A stretch of DNA of 11,591 nt from Oscillospiraceae bacterium (GTDB lineage: Bacteria > Bacillota > Clostridia > Oscillospirales > Ruminococcaceae). The stretch is from the NCBI GenBank assembly GCA_900768705.1, contig CAAGEB010000059.1, positions 1 to 11,591 of the forward strand, read 5' to 3'. The notes below the pieces were generated by a model. That model saw only the letters and a program-made list of their open reading frames with translations, was not told the origin of the DNA and ran no database searches. Both the position numbers and the translations under genes were made by a program. Every line of letters starts with the position of its first letter. Positions within the stretch are counted from its first letter, which is position 1. Of the stretch, positions 1 to 6,601 are shown piece by piece.

Positions 1-1
1 G

Positions 2-82
2 CGTCGGCTGCAAGGAAAGCCGACGAAGCAAGGCTGTATGCCTTGCGAGGAGGTTTGACGCAGCAGACGGCGTGCACTGCTG
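2..82. repeat. Cluster of three small hairpins at left edge
   Basis: Three perfect inverted repeats follow one another: CGTCGGCT (2-9) with AGCCGACG (18-25), GCAAGGC (28-34) with GCCTTGC (40-46), and CAGCAG (61-66) with CTGCTG (77-82). No run of T follows any of them closely, so they are not simple terminators. They could be the 3' end of a structured intergenic repeat or the tail of an upstream gene cut by the window edge. The frame starting at base 1 stays open to a TAA at 184-186, but that frame runs through the promoter at 151-179. I therefore favour non-coding structure. The element may continue left of the window. Confidence 0.45.
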
Positions 83-150
83 ATTTTATCTCAAACAAGG
101 TTTTTAGAGGTGACCTTTATAGAAATAATTCGGATTATGACAGAGAATAT

Positions 151-179
151 TTGACATTTTATCAAAAATGTGATACAAT
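151..179 (+). promoter_or_regulatory. Extended -10 sigma-A promoter of the LRR-dockerin gene
   Basis: The -35 is TTGACA (151-156), the spacer is exactly 17 bases, and the -10 is TACAAT (174-179). It is preceded by TGA (171-173), giving an extended -10 TGnTACAAT. Transcription would start near 186, leaving a leader of about 43 bases with the ribosome site GGAGG at 211-215 before the ATG at 229. The match to consensus is strong. Confidence 0.8.
154..171. promoter_or_regulatory. Operator-like palindrome inside the promoter spacer
   Basis: ACATTTT (154-160) and AAAATGT (165-171) are perfect inverted repeats separated by four bases. They begin inside the -35 hexamer and end at the extended -10. 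A dimeric repressor bound here would block RNA polymerase. The regulator is not encoded in the window, and the palindrome is AT-rich, so chance is possible. Confidence 0.35.
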
Positions 180-228
180 AGATTAACAAACGGATTTTTC
201 CTGAAATGAAGGAGGTTAATTCTCTGAT

Positions 229-2367
229 ATGAAAAAAATAAGCAGAATTCTTTCGGCGTCGCTTGCTGCCGCTTCCGCTGTTTTTCCCGTATATTCATTT
301 ATTGAAACGGTTGCTTTTGCCGAAGATACCTTGTACACCTTCGACGGAAAATACAAGCTTACGGATCTGGTTCAGACTTCTCTATTGGAAATTGAGGGAG
401 ATACTTCCGGAACAACTTATAATTTGCTCCGTGAGAAAATACGGAAATCCTGCGGAAAAAACACATGGGAGAGCATTACTTTTGCAGATCTGAGGAAAAT
501 TTCTTCTCTCGATTTTAGCAATATGGGGCTGCAATCTCTGCCTTCCGCAATAAATTATATGACCGGGCTGACCTCGCTTAATCTTTCCCATAATCTTCTG
601 CGCTACGAGAATGTAACGAATATCAATCTTGAGGGCTGTACAAAGCTTCGCAATCTGAATCTGAGCTACAATTATCTCACCAGAGTGCCTGCGTGGTATA
701 TAAATGACAGCATTACTGCAAGAAATATTGATTACAATCTTCTGAATAACGACAAACAGCGTTCAATAAAGGTGACTTCTCCCACATATTATTTTATGGC
801 GGGGGATAAGATTGAGCAGAATGCCCTGAAAAATAAGATTTTGTCCACGGTGCGCCTTGATGACAATTCCCTGCTTCCGGATTTTCTGTACAATGCGGAC
901 AAACCTCCGTATAACGAGCTTAACGACGAGGAAAAAGACCCAAAGTATGACTATGCCCTCCATATTGAAGACTGGGGACTTGACGGAAAGCTCACGGACG
1001 GAAGGGTAACGCTTTCAGGTTCGTACGATACGGTGGAGGTAACGGTTCGCCTGTATAACGACTCCAATAATGACAATACTAAAGCGACGGTGACAATCTA
1101 TCTTCTGGACGGCTCCGATCCTTCGACAGTCAAGGTACGGCTTGAAGGTCTGCTTGACGAATGCGACAAGCTCACCAAGACGGATTACACTCAGTCCAGC
1201 TGGACAAATCTGGAATCGGTAAAGAAAACATCCCAGGCAATTTTCGATTATACCGGTGCAGATTCGGATATGCTTCGCACGGCGTTAAGTCAGCTTGTTT
1301 CCGCCAAAAACGCTCTTGTGGAAGGCGTTGATCCGGATACAAAAAAGGTTCTTACCAGCCTTTCGTCAATAGGAGCTTCGTATAAGGAGGATGATTACAC
1401 TCCTTCAAGCTGGAAGACTTTTTCATCTGCTCTTGAGGAGGTAAAAAAGCTTTCGTCGGACGCAGATGCGACTCTTTTGCAGGCTAAGGCTGCGATAAAG
1501 AGCTTCCAGCAGGCGCAGGCGGGGCTTGTTTCCTCTGTGCTTCAGGTTCCGTCAAAGGCACCGAAAACCGATTTTGAGAAGATTTTCGGAGAGAGCAAAA
1601 CCGTTTCCTATTCAGGAGTTACAAAAAACGGCAGGAAATACCGCTGGAGTTTCAACGGCAAGAATATCACCGATCCTAAGGAATTCAATCCGGAGGTGAG
1701 CGATATTCCCGCAGATGAAGCGGCAATGATTGCGGAAGCAGGAAGCGTAGGAAAATATTTCGGCTTTTCTACCGCTCAGACGGGAGAGCTTCCCGGAAAG
1801 GCAACGCTTTCTATCGGCGTTTCCGACAAATTCGCCAACGGAGATTATTATCTTTATAAGTGGGAATCTGCTTCCGGGGGTCGGCTTGCGGGTACGGTGA
1901 AAGTCAGCTCCCAGAATGCTCAGGTTACGATTTCGGAGGGCGGCACATATTACATAAGTCCTGTTTTGCAGCGGTTTGCGCTGGAATCCTCGAAATATAT
2001 AGTCGATGAGCAGAACGGAACAGTTAAAATCCCTCTTACCAAATCCTGCAAGGTAAGCAATCTTCGTTCCGGCTTTAAATACGGCTCGTCTCTGGTAATT
2101 AAAACCGCCTCGGGAGCAAAGGCCTCCGATACGGTATCCGTGAAAACGGGAATGACCGTTGCCGCACCCAATGACAAGGAATACAGTCTGGTGGTTATCG
2201 GCGATATTGACGCAAGCGGAAAAATTGATGCAAGAGATGCGTCAGTTCTGCTGAAATATCTGGTTTCCGGTTCTACCGATGCGAATGTTGATTTGTGCGG
2301 AGATACCAACAATGACGGTTCGGTTAATGCAAAGGACGCAGTTCAGATACTCAAAATGCTGCTGTAA
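229..2367 (+). CDS. Secreted LRR-FIVAR-dockerin protein (probable cellulosome component)
   Basis: This is an exported multidomain protein of 712 residues, probably attached to a cohesin-bearing scaffoldin at the cell surface. Residues 1-31 form a signal peptide (basic MKK start, hydrophobic core, cleavage likely after AFA). Residues about 84-172 hold leucine-rich repeats (for example SLDFSNMGLQSLP and LTSLNLSHNLL). Residues about 302-365 and 372-437 are two FIVAR-like helical repeats, each with DYT..SW. Residues about 458-580 and 595-655 are strand-rich linkers of a kind common next to ruminococcal dockerins. The C-terminus (658-712) is a type I dockerin with two calcium loops: D659, D661, S663, D667, D670 and D692, N694, D696, N700, D703. 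The ATG lies 12-13 bases after GGAGG, which is slightly long, but there is no better start. There is no catalytic domain, so binding or adhesion to substrate, host or partner is likelier than hydrolysis. The ligand is unknown. Confidence 0.88.
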   Translation: MKKISRILSASLAAASAVFPVYSFIETVAFAEDTLYTFDGKYKLTDLVQTSLLEIEGDTSGTTYNLLREKIRKSCGKNTWESITFADLRKISSLDFSNMGLQSLPSAINYMTGLTSLNLSHNLLRYENVTNINLEGCTKLRNLNLSYNYLTRVPAWYINDSITARNIDYNLLNNDKQRSIKVTSPTYYFMAGDKIEQNALKNKILSTVRLDDNSLLPDFLYNADKPPYNELNDEEKDPKYDYALHIEDWGLDGKLTDGRVTLSGSYDTVEVTVRLYNDSNNDNTKATVTIYLLDGSDPSTVKVRLEGLLDECDKLTKTDYTQSSWTNLESVKKTSQAIFDYTGADSDMLRTALSQLVSAKNALVEGVDPDTKKVLTSLSSIGASYKEDDYTPSSWKTFSSALEEVKKLSSDADATLLQAKAAIKSFQQAQAGLVSSVLQVPSKAPKTDFEKIFGESKTVSYSGVTKNGRKYRWSFNGKNITDPKEFNPEVSDIPADEAAMIAEAGSVGKYFGFSTAQTGELPGKATLSIGVSDKFANGDYYLYKWESASGGRLAGTVKVSSQNAQVTISEGGTYYISPVLQRFALESSKYIVDEQNGTVKIPLTKSCKVSNLRSGFKYGSSLVIKTASGAKASDTVSVKTGMTVAAPNDKEYSLVVIGDIDASGKIDARDASVLLKYLVSGSTDANVDLCGDTNNDGSVNAKDAVQILKMLL

Positions 2368-2393
2368 CATTATATAATACGGAAAGGGGCAAA

Positions 2394-2849
2394 ATGAATA
2401 CAAAAACAATCACAGAAAACAGACAGGCAAGGCATGAATATTTCATTATAGAAAGCATTGAGGCGGGAATTGAGCTGTTCGGAACGGAGGTTAAGTCCAT
2501 AAGAGCGGGCGGCGTGAATTTAAAGGATTCATGGATTTCCATTGACAATGGCGAGGCTTTTATCAGAGGTATGCACATTTCGCCCTACGAAAAGGGCAAC
2601 ATCTTTAACCGTGACCCGTACAGAGTACGCCGTTTGCTGATGCACAAAAAGGAAATTCTGCGGCTGTTTGGACAGGTAAAGCAGGGTGGATATACTCTTA
2701 TTCCTATATCAATGTATTTCAAGGATAGCAAGGTTAAGGTTCAGGTTGGCTTGTGCAAGGGCAAAAAGCTGCACGATAAGCGGGAATCTGCGGCAAAAAG
2801 GGACGCCGCAAGAGAGATAGACCGTGCGTTGAAGGAACGCAACAGATAA
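2394..2849 (+). CDS. smpB: SsrA-binding protein SmpB
   Basis: SmpB is a small basic cytoplasmic protein that binds the tRNA-like end of tmRNA and brings it to stalled ribosomes for trans-translation. Its 151 residues are the normal length. The family signature is clear: an N-terminal N(R)QARHEYFI block, then the core GIELFGTEVKSIRAGGVNLKD, AFIRGMHISPY, a central R..RLLMHKKEI segment, and the lysine/arginine-rich C-terminal tail (KLHDKRESAAKRDAAREIDRALKER) that enters the ribosomal A site. The ATG follows GGAAAGGGG (2381-2389) closely. It starts 26 bases after the LRR-dockerin stop with no terminator between, so the two genes are probably cotranscribed although functionally unrelated. No ssrA gene is seen in the window. 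Confidence 0.97.
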   Translation: MNTKTITENRQARHEYFIIESIEAGIELFGTEVKSIRAGGVNLKDSWISIDNGEAFIRGMHISPYEKGNIFNRDPYRVRRLLMHKKEILRLFGQVKQGGYTLIPISMYFKDSKVKVQVGLCKGKKLHDKRESAAKRDAAREIDRALKERNR

Positions 2850-2894
2850 AATTACTTCTTGTCGAAAAAGCCTTATCTATTCACTATTCATTAA

Positions 2895-2920
2895 GATAAA
2901 CCCTGTTTTCGGGGTTTATC
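2895..2920. terminator. Hairpin between convergent smpB and dgkA
   Basis: A perfect 9-bp stem, GATAAACCC (2895-2903) with GGGTTTATC (2912-2920), encloses an 8-base loop. It lies between convergent stops, which suits a bidirectional terminator. Neither strand has a proper T run directly after it, so intrinsic termination is uncertain. Confidence 0.45.
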
Positions 2921-2930
2921 GACAGACTGA

Positions 2931-2961
2931 AACCGCCTATTGCCGAGTGCAAAAGGCGGTT
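2931..2961. terminator. Second hairpin between convergent smpB and dgkA, followed on plus strand by T-rich DNA
   Basis: AACCGCCT (2931-2938) pairs with AGGCGGTT (2954-2961) across a 15-base loop. On the plus strand it is followed by TCTTAATTTACTTATTG, which is T-rich though interrupted, so it may stop smpB transcripts. On the minus strand it lies just after the dgkA stop but lacks a T run. Confidence 0.45.
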
Positions 2962-2967
2962 CTTAAT

Positions 2968-3426
2968 TTACTTATTGTTTCTATTTTTTGGAAAAAAAAT
3001 AAATCCCCAGAACAGTGCCAGAACCAGAATGAGTATGGCAAGTCTTGCCGGTTCGGAGAAATACTGTACTATCAGATAAAACCGCTCGGTGTTCCAGAAA
3101 AGAACCGCTCCGATAATCACCGAAAATATCGCCGCTATAAGCACAGCCCCCGCAGCGCAGTCCTTGCATTTCCGTATAAGTACATTCTGCTCCGGACAGG
3201 CTTTGTCTGCCAGCTTTTCGATGGCGGTGTTTATCGCTTCCAATGCAAGAACGGACATTATAGTAAGCAGCAGTGCAGCCCATTCTCCTCGGCTGAAGGA
3301 ATAAAATTTAACTCCGAAGAATATCACGGACAGCGCAGCACAGATATGAAATCGGAAATTTCTTTGTTTCAGTGCTTCAAAAATTCCCCGTCCTGCATAG
3401 GCAAAGCCTTTAAAGAACTTCTTCAT
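2968..3426 (-). CDS. dgkA: Diacylglycerol/undecaprenol kinase (DgkA family)
   Basis: This is an integral membrane kinase. In Gram-positive bacteria this family phosphorylates undecaprenol, feeding the lipid carrier of cell-wall synthesis, although it is named for diacylglycerol. The family motif E63-A-I-N-T-A-I-E70 and the K88-D-C-A-A-G-A-V segment are intact; these acidic and lysine residues form the active site. Hydrophobic helices lie at about 28-42, 48-66 and 92-112. A further hydrophobic stretch at about 127-146 (LAILILVLALFWGFIFF) is extra: most family members stop after three helices at about 120-130 residues, while this one has 152. The start overlaps the ybeY stop by four bases (ATGA), showing translational coupling. 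It is the last gene of the minus-strand operon. Confidence 0.93.
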   Translation of the reverse strand: MKKFFKGFAYAGRGIFEALKQRNFRFHICAALSVIFFGVKFYSFSRGEWAALLLTIMSVLALEAINTAIEKLADKACPEQNVLIRKCKDCAAGAVLIAAIFSVIIGAVLFWNTERFYLIVQYFSEPARLAILILVLALFWGFIFFPKNRNNK

Positions 3427-3890
3427 CTTGTAATACCCAGCTTTTCCAGAACTTTTTCCTGCTTTGCAAACATTTCTTTTTCTTCCTCGGGAGTTATATG
3501 GTCATATCCCAGCAGATGAAAAAGTGAATGAGTAAGCAGAAAAGCCAATTCACGGCGGAAGCTGTGACCGTACTCCTCGCTCTGTGCCATTGCTTTCTCC
3601 ACGGAAATAACTATGTCGCCAAGCAGTATTGCATCATTGTCGGGATTTACTTCAAAGCCGTTTTCATCTCCCAGAGGAAATGAAAGCACATCTGTTTCCC
3701 GGTCGATATTGCGGTATTCGTTATTGAGTATTCTGATATTTTCGTTGTCGGTAAAGGTGACGGAAAGCTCTGCGTCATCGGAAATAGCTTCCTCTTCAAG
3801 AGCACCCTTGGCACAATCCTCTATCAGCTGTTCAATATTATCCGGCAGGGCAAGGCTCTGTTCATTGGTTAACTCCGTAAAGATTTTCAT
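3423..3890 (-). CDS. ybeY: Endoribonuclease YbeY (rRNA maturation factor)
   Basis: YbeY is a zinc-dependent single-strand RNase involved in 16S rRNA 3' maturation and ribosome quality control. Its 155 residues are typical. The zinc site is H121, H125 and H131 in HSLFHLLGYDH; the usual HG.LHL.GYDH has Gly where this has Ser122, a substitution I recall as common in Firmicutes. The upstream YRNIDRETDVLSFPLG block is the second family signature and contains the conserved arginine. The start ATG overlaps the phoH stop by four bases (ATGA), with GGAAGG upstream inside phoH. Pairing with phoH is a classic conserved neighbourhood, and translation of the two is probably coupled. Confidence 0.96.
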   Translation of the reverse strand: MKIFTELTNEQSLALPDNIEQLIEDCAKGALEEEAISDDAELSVTFTDNENIRILNNEYRNIDRETDVLSFPLGDENGFEVNPDNDAILLGDIVISVEKAMAQSEEYGHSFRRELAFLLTHSLFHLLGYDHITPEEEKEMFAKQEKVLEKLGITR

Positions 3891-4861
3891 TTGGTCCGTC
3901 CTTCCTTTGAGCTGTTATAGTTATCATAGGCTCTGACTATATCCTGTACCAGCTTGTGGCGGACCACATCTTTTTCGGTAAAACGGTTCTGTGCAATATC
4001 CTCCACATTTTTCAATACCCGAAGAGCTTCTATAAGACCGGATTTTTTGGCTTCGGGCAGGTCAATCTGCGTTATATCTCCCGTAATAACCATTTTTGAA
4101 TTAAATCCCAGACGGGTGAGGAACATTTTCATCTGTTCCCGTGTGGTATTCTGTGCTTCATCCAGAATAATAAAGCTGTCATCAAGGGTACGGCCTCTCA
4201 TATAAGCCAGCGGAGCAACTTCAATCGTACCCCGTTCGTGAAGCTTTGCAAAGCTCTCCTGACCGAACATATCAAAAAGTGCGTCATACAGCGGGCGGAG
4301 ATAGGGATCCACCTTATTCTGCAAATCTCCGGGCAGGAAGCCCAGCTTTTCTCCCGCTTCAACGGCAGGACGGGTGAGGATTATTCTCTGTACTTGCTTT
4401 TGCTTGAATGCGGTGACTGCCAGCGCAACTGCAAGGTAGGTCTTTCCTGTACCGGCGGGTCCCACGCCGAAGGTAATTGTGTTTTTGCGGATAAGGTCGC
4501 AGTATTTCTTTTGTCCAACGGTTTTCGGCTTTATTGGCTTTCCCGAATAGCTGACGCAGACGCAGTCCTCGGAAATAGCCGCTATTTCACCTTCGGAGCC
4601 GTCGTTTACCATATCTATGGCGTAGCGAACATTCTGGTCCGTTATTGCCTCTCCGCGATTAAAGCAGCCGCAAAGCGTGCGGACAGCCTTGGCGGCTTTG
4701 GCAATGGAAAGCTCATCATCTCCGGTGATCTTAACATCGCTTCCACGGGAAAAAATGGTTACGGAAAAGGCCTTTTGTATAAGATTTATATTGCGGTCAA
4801 AGTCGCCGAAGACAGCACAGAGCTGTTCGGTGCTTTCCATAGTAATTGTAGTATCCGCCAT
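3887..4861 (-). CDS. phoH: PhoH-family ATPase
   Basis: This is a cytoplasmic P-loop NTPase of the PhoH/PhoL family, linked to RNA metabolism and usually found beside ybeY. With the start at 4861 it has 324 residues, normal for the family. Walker A is GPAGTGKT (134-141) and Walker B is FIILDEAQN (230-238) with D234-E235. Further family blocks are ILTRPAVEAGEKLGFLPGD and KMVITGDITQIDLP. The N-terminal 100 residues resemble the small RNA-binding-like domain of the family. I chose the ATG at 4861 because GGAGG lies seven bases upstream. The same frame opens 12 codons earlier, at 4897, but without a ribosome site. It starts 73 bases after the lipase-like gene with no promoter visible between, so it is probably in the same transcript. 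Confidence 0.95.
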   Translation of the reverse strand: MADTTITMESTEQLCAVFGDFDRNINLIQKAFSVTIFSRGSDVKITGDDELSIAKAAKAVRTLCGCFNRGEAITDQNVRYAIDMVNDGSEGEIAAISEDCVCVSYSGKPIKPKTVGQKKYCDLIRKNTITFGVGPAGTGKTYLAVALAVTAFKQKQVQRIILTRPAVEAGEKLGFLPGDLQNKVDPYLRPLYDALFDMFGQESFAKLHERGTIEVAPLAYMRGRTLDDSFIILDEAQNTTREQMKMFLTRLGFNSKMVITGDITQIDLPEAKKSGLIEALRVLKNVEDIAQNRFTEKDVVRHKLVQDIVRAYDNYNSSKEGRTK

Positions 4862-4934
4862 AAAATACCTCCATTCGGCTGCCGGAACAAATATCAACCG
4901 TCAATTTTTCACGGAGTAATCGGGATTTATCGGC

Positions 4935-6269
4935 TCAGAAGCCTCTTTCTTTCAGTTCCGACACAAGCTGCACATAGAATTCTCTCACATCGAAGCCTTT
5001 AATATCTTCCCTGTTAAGATCAACCACATCAGCATGAGTTATTCCTCTTTTTCCGACGGGAAAAACGGGAATAAATTTTTCGCCCCATTTTGTGGAAGAA
5101 AGAGCAACCAGACCGTCATTGTCACCATCATATCTTTTCACGAGAGGGTAGGAAATATTAAGGGGAAAACGCCCGCTGCGGCGATTGGAAGCCTTTGATC
5201 CCACCGACTGATACATAACCTCCGGAGAATCGGGAACTTCTTCGTTGAATTTTTCGCAGGCACTTGCGGTAAGATCCCGGACGGCAGCCATAAAATCGGG
5301 TGAATCGTCACCCAGCTTGTAAAAAGCTTTGTTGTAGGTTTTTTCGATAAAGCTCTGTAAACGCTTCGGAGCGGTGTTCAGCAGATATTCGGCGAAAATG
5401 CAGCCTTTGTGAGGAGTATTTACAGTTGTGAGAGAAGCCACATATTTGTCGCAGCCCAGCTTTGTTATTGCATAGCGTGCGTCCAGACCGCCCTTGGAGT
5501 GGGCGATTATATTGACTTTTCCGCAGCCGGTTCTTAAAACAATATCCTCGATTTTTGCTGCCAGCTCTTCGGAGCTTTCCTTTACGGAAAGTGCGCTTTG
5601 CTGTTCGCCGTAAAAAAATACCGCACCGTTTTTTCGCAGCTCTTCGGGAATTCTGCCCCAATAATCAATCAGCCTGCTGTCACGGAAGAAAACTCCGTGA
5701 ACGAAAACAATCGGGTATCTGGTTTTGCAAATCTGCTTGTCCCTGCGGCTTTCGTCAAGAGCATATTTTTCGCATTCCACGGCACATTCTCTGCTTGTCC
5801 GACAATATATAATCATCAGCATAATCAGGTTTGCTACGGGAACCATTCCGAAAATCAATCCCAGCACACGGTATTTTATGCCCAATTGAACGGAGGTCAC
5901 ATACACCCTTATAATGCCGTTCCAGAAAATCATCGCTTCGGCAAGAAACAGAAAAACCGCATAAAAAATATAATCGGCAGGCTCTGCCTTTCCGGTGACA
6001 ACATTATAAATACATATTCCCACAAAAAACGCCGAAGCTGTGCAGGACACCCAGAAGGACAAAATCAGTTCCGCTCCGTCTCCCAGTACTTTCAGGCGCA
6101 GCGACGGATATTTTTTTGCGGTGGGGAACACATTGAAAATCAGAAAGTATGCGGTGAGTATTATTTCAAGAGGAATGTTCAGACCGAGAGGAGCTTCACT
6201 CAGTATAAATGGGGAGTTTACAAAGAAACAAATTACTGCAAAATTGATAATGCGTATTGCAATAGTCAT
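4935..6269 (-). CDS. Membrane-anchored lipase/esterase-like alpha/beta-hydrolase
   Basis: A 444-residue protein with an N-terminal membrane domain and a C-terminal lipase fold. Hydrophobic segments lie at about 5-25, 33-49, 67-92, 101-120 and 135-156. The hydrolase starts near 184 with PIVFVHGVFF (oxyanion strand, H191-G192). The nucleophile elbow is AHSKGG with S258. Likely triad partners are D385 in DGDNDGLV and H412 in GITHADVV. The layout resembles family I triacylglycerol lipases (AHS.GG, then TVNTPHKG), but the substrate is unknown. The four or five N-terminal helices suggest that it acts at the membrane, perhaps on lipids. The ATG at 6269 has AGGTGAT just upstream. A TTG ten codons earlier (6299) lies upstream of the -10 box and cannot be transcribed from this promoter. 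First gene of the operon with phoH, ybeY and dgkA. Confidence 0.85.
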   Translation of the reverse strand: MTIAIRIINFAVICFFVNSPFILSEAPLGLNIPLEIILTAYFLIFNVFPTAKKYPSLRLKVLGDGAELILSFWVSCTASAFFVGICIYNVVTGKAEPADYIFYAVFLFLAEAMIFWNGIIRVYVTSVQLGIKYRVLGLIFGMVPVANLIMLMIIYCRTSRECAVECEKYALDESRRDKQICKTRYPIVFVHGVFFRDSRLIDYWGRIPEELRKNGAVFFYGEQQSALSVKESSEELAAKIEDIVLRTGCGKVNIIAHSKGGLDARYAITKLGCDKYVASLTTVNTPHKGCIFAEYLLNTAPKRLQSFIEKTYNKAFYKLGDDSPDFMAAVRDLTASACEKFNEEVPDSPEVMYQSVGSKASNRRSGRFPLNISYPLVKRYDGDNDGLVALSSTKWGEKFIPVFPVGKRGITHADVVDLNREDIKGFDVREFYVQLVSELKERGF

Positions 6270-6287
6270 AAAATCACCTACAAAGCT

Positions 6288-6316
6288 ATTATACAACAAA
6301 AGGAAGTTTTTGTCAA
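6288..6316 (-). promoter_or_regulatory. Perfect sigma-A promoter of the lipase-phoH-ybeY-dgkA operon
   Basis: Read on the minus strand: TTGACA (6316-6311), a 17-base spacer, TATAAT (6293-6288). Both hexamers and the spacing match consensus exactly. The start site should be near 6281, leaving a leader of only about 12 bases that consists largely of the AGGTGAT ribosome site before the ATG at 6269. Confidence 0.88.
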
Positions 6317-6354
6317 GCGACGATTTTAAGCCGATAAATCGATAAAATTATGTG

Positions 6355-6383
6355 TTGACAAATTGCTTATTTTGGGGTATAAT
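6355..6383 (+). promoter_or_regulatory. Perfect sigma-A promoter facing the repeat and the synthase gene
   Basis: TTGACA (6355-6360), a 17-base spacer and TATAAT (6378-6383) match consensus exactly. Transcription would begin near 6390, so the synthase gene at 6682 would carry a leader of about 290 bases made almost entirely of the 109-bp repeat. The -35 box is 38 bases from that of the divergent promoter. Confidence 0.82.
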
Positions 6384-6404
6384 AAACGCAGAGCGTTTAT
6401 TATA
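6378..6404. promoter_or_regulatory. 12-bp perfect palindrome including the -10 box
   Basis: TATAATAAACGC (6378-6389) is mirrored exactly by 6393-6404 around the three bases AGA. The left arm contains the -10 box, and the predicted start site falls at the centre, so the whole palindrome cannot form in the RNA. This points to a DNA-level role such as an operator. It overlaps the start of the first 109-bp repeat. In the second repeat the right arm has a T-to-A change, breaking the symmetry. Confidence 0.5.
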
Positions 6405-6411
6405 GATCTTA

Positions 6412-6459
6412 ATGCCTTGCACATCCGTTCGCCTTCGGCGAACTTCGTGCATATCGGCA
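6412..6459. repeat. Long imperfect hairpin inside repeat unit (copy 1; also at +109)
   Basis: The core is GTTCGCC (6427-6433), loop TTC, GGCGAAC (6437-6443). It is extended by GCAC with GTGC and GCC with GGC on either side through small internal loops. The same structure recurs at about 6521-6568. The T/G difference between copies lies in an internal loop, so pairing is preserved. Confidence 0.7.
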
Positions 6460-6460
6460 A

Positions 6461-6492
6461 ATTGTACAATATCCTGACGGATATTGTACAAT
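6461..6492. repeat. 14-bp perfect hairpin at the repeat junction (copy 1)
   Basis: ATTGTACAATATCC (6461-6474) pairs fully with 6479-6492 around the loop TGAC. An identical hairpin is at 6570-6601. Neither is followed by a T run on the plus strand, so they are not ordinary intrinsic terminators. Confidence 0.85.
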
Positions 6493-6569
6493 AAACGCAG
6501 AGCGTATATTATAGATCTTAATGCCTTGCACATCCGTTCGCCTTCGGCGAACTGCGTGCATATCGGCAA

Positions 6570-6601
6570 ATTGTACAATATCCTGACGGATATTGTACAA
6601 T
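6570..6601. repeat. 14-bp perfect hairpin at the repeat junction (copy 2)
   Basis: Exact second copy of the hairpin at 6461-6492, offset by 109 bases, closing the second full repeat unit and spanning the junction with the decayed third. Confidence 0.85.

Noticed and set aside
2373..2378. TATAAT upstream of smpB as a promoter
   Set aside because: No -35 at a suitable distance, and the start site would fall on the ribosome site.
2850..2967. Possible tmRNA (ssrA) next to smpB
   Set aside because: The gap is too short and shows no tag-peptide frame or tRNA-like ends; only two hairpins are present.
2947..3519. Plus-strand open frame of 190 codons opposite dgkA and ybeY
   Set aside because: Shadow of two confidently identified minus-strand genes, with no ribosome site.
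4862..4897. Earlier in-frame start for phoH at 4897
   Set aside because: No ribosome site there, while GGAGG sits correctly before the ATG at 4861.
6270..6299. TTG start at 6299 for the lipase-like gene
   Set aside because: It lies upstream of the -10 box of the gene's own perfect promoter; the ATG at 6269 has AGGTGAT.
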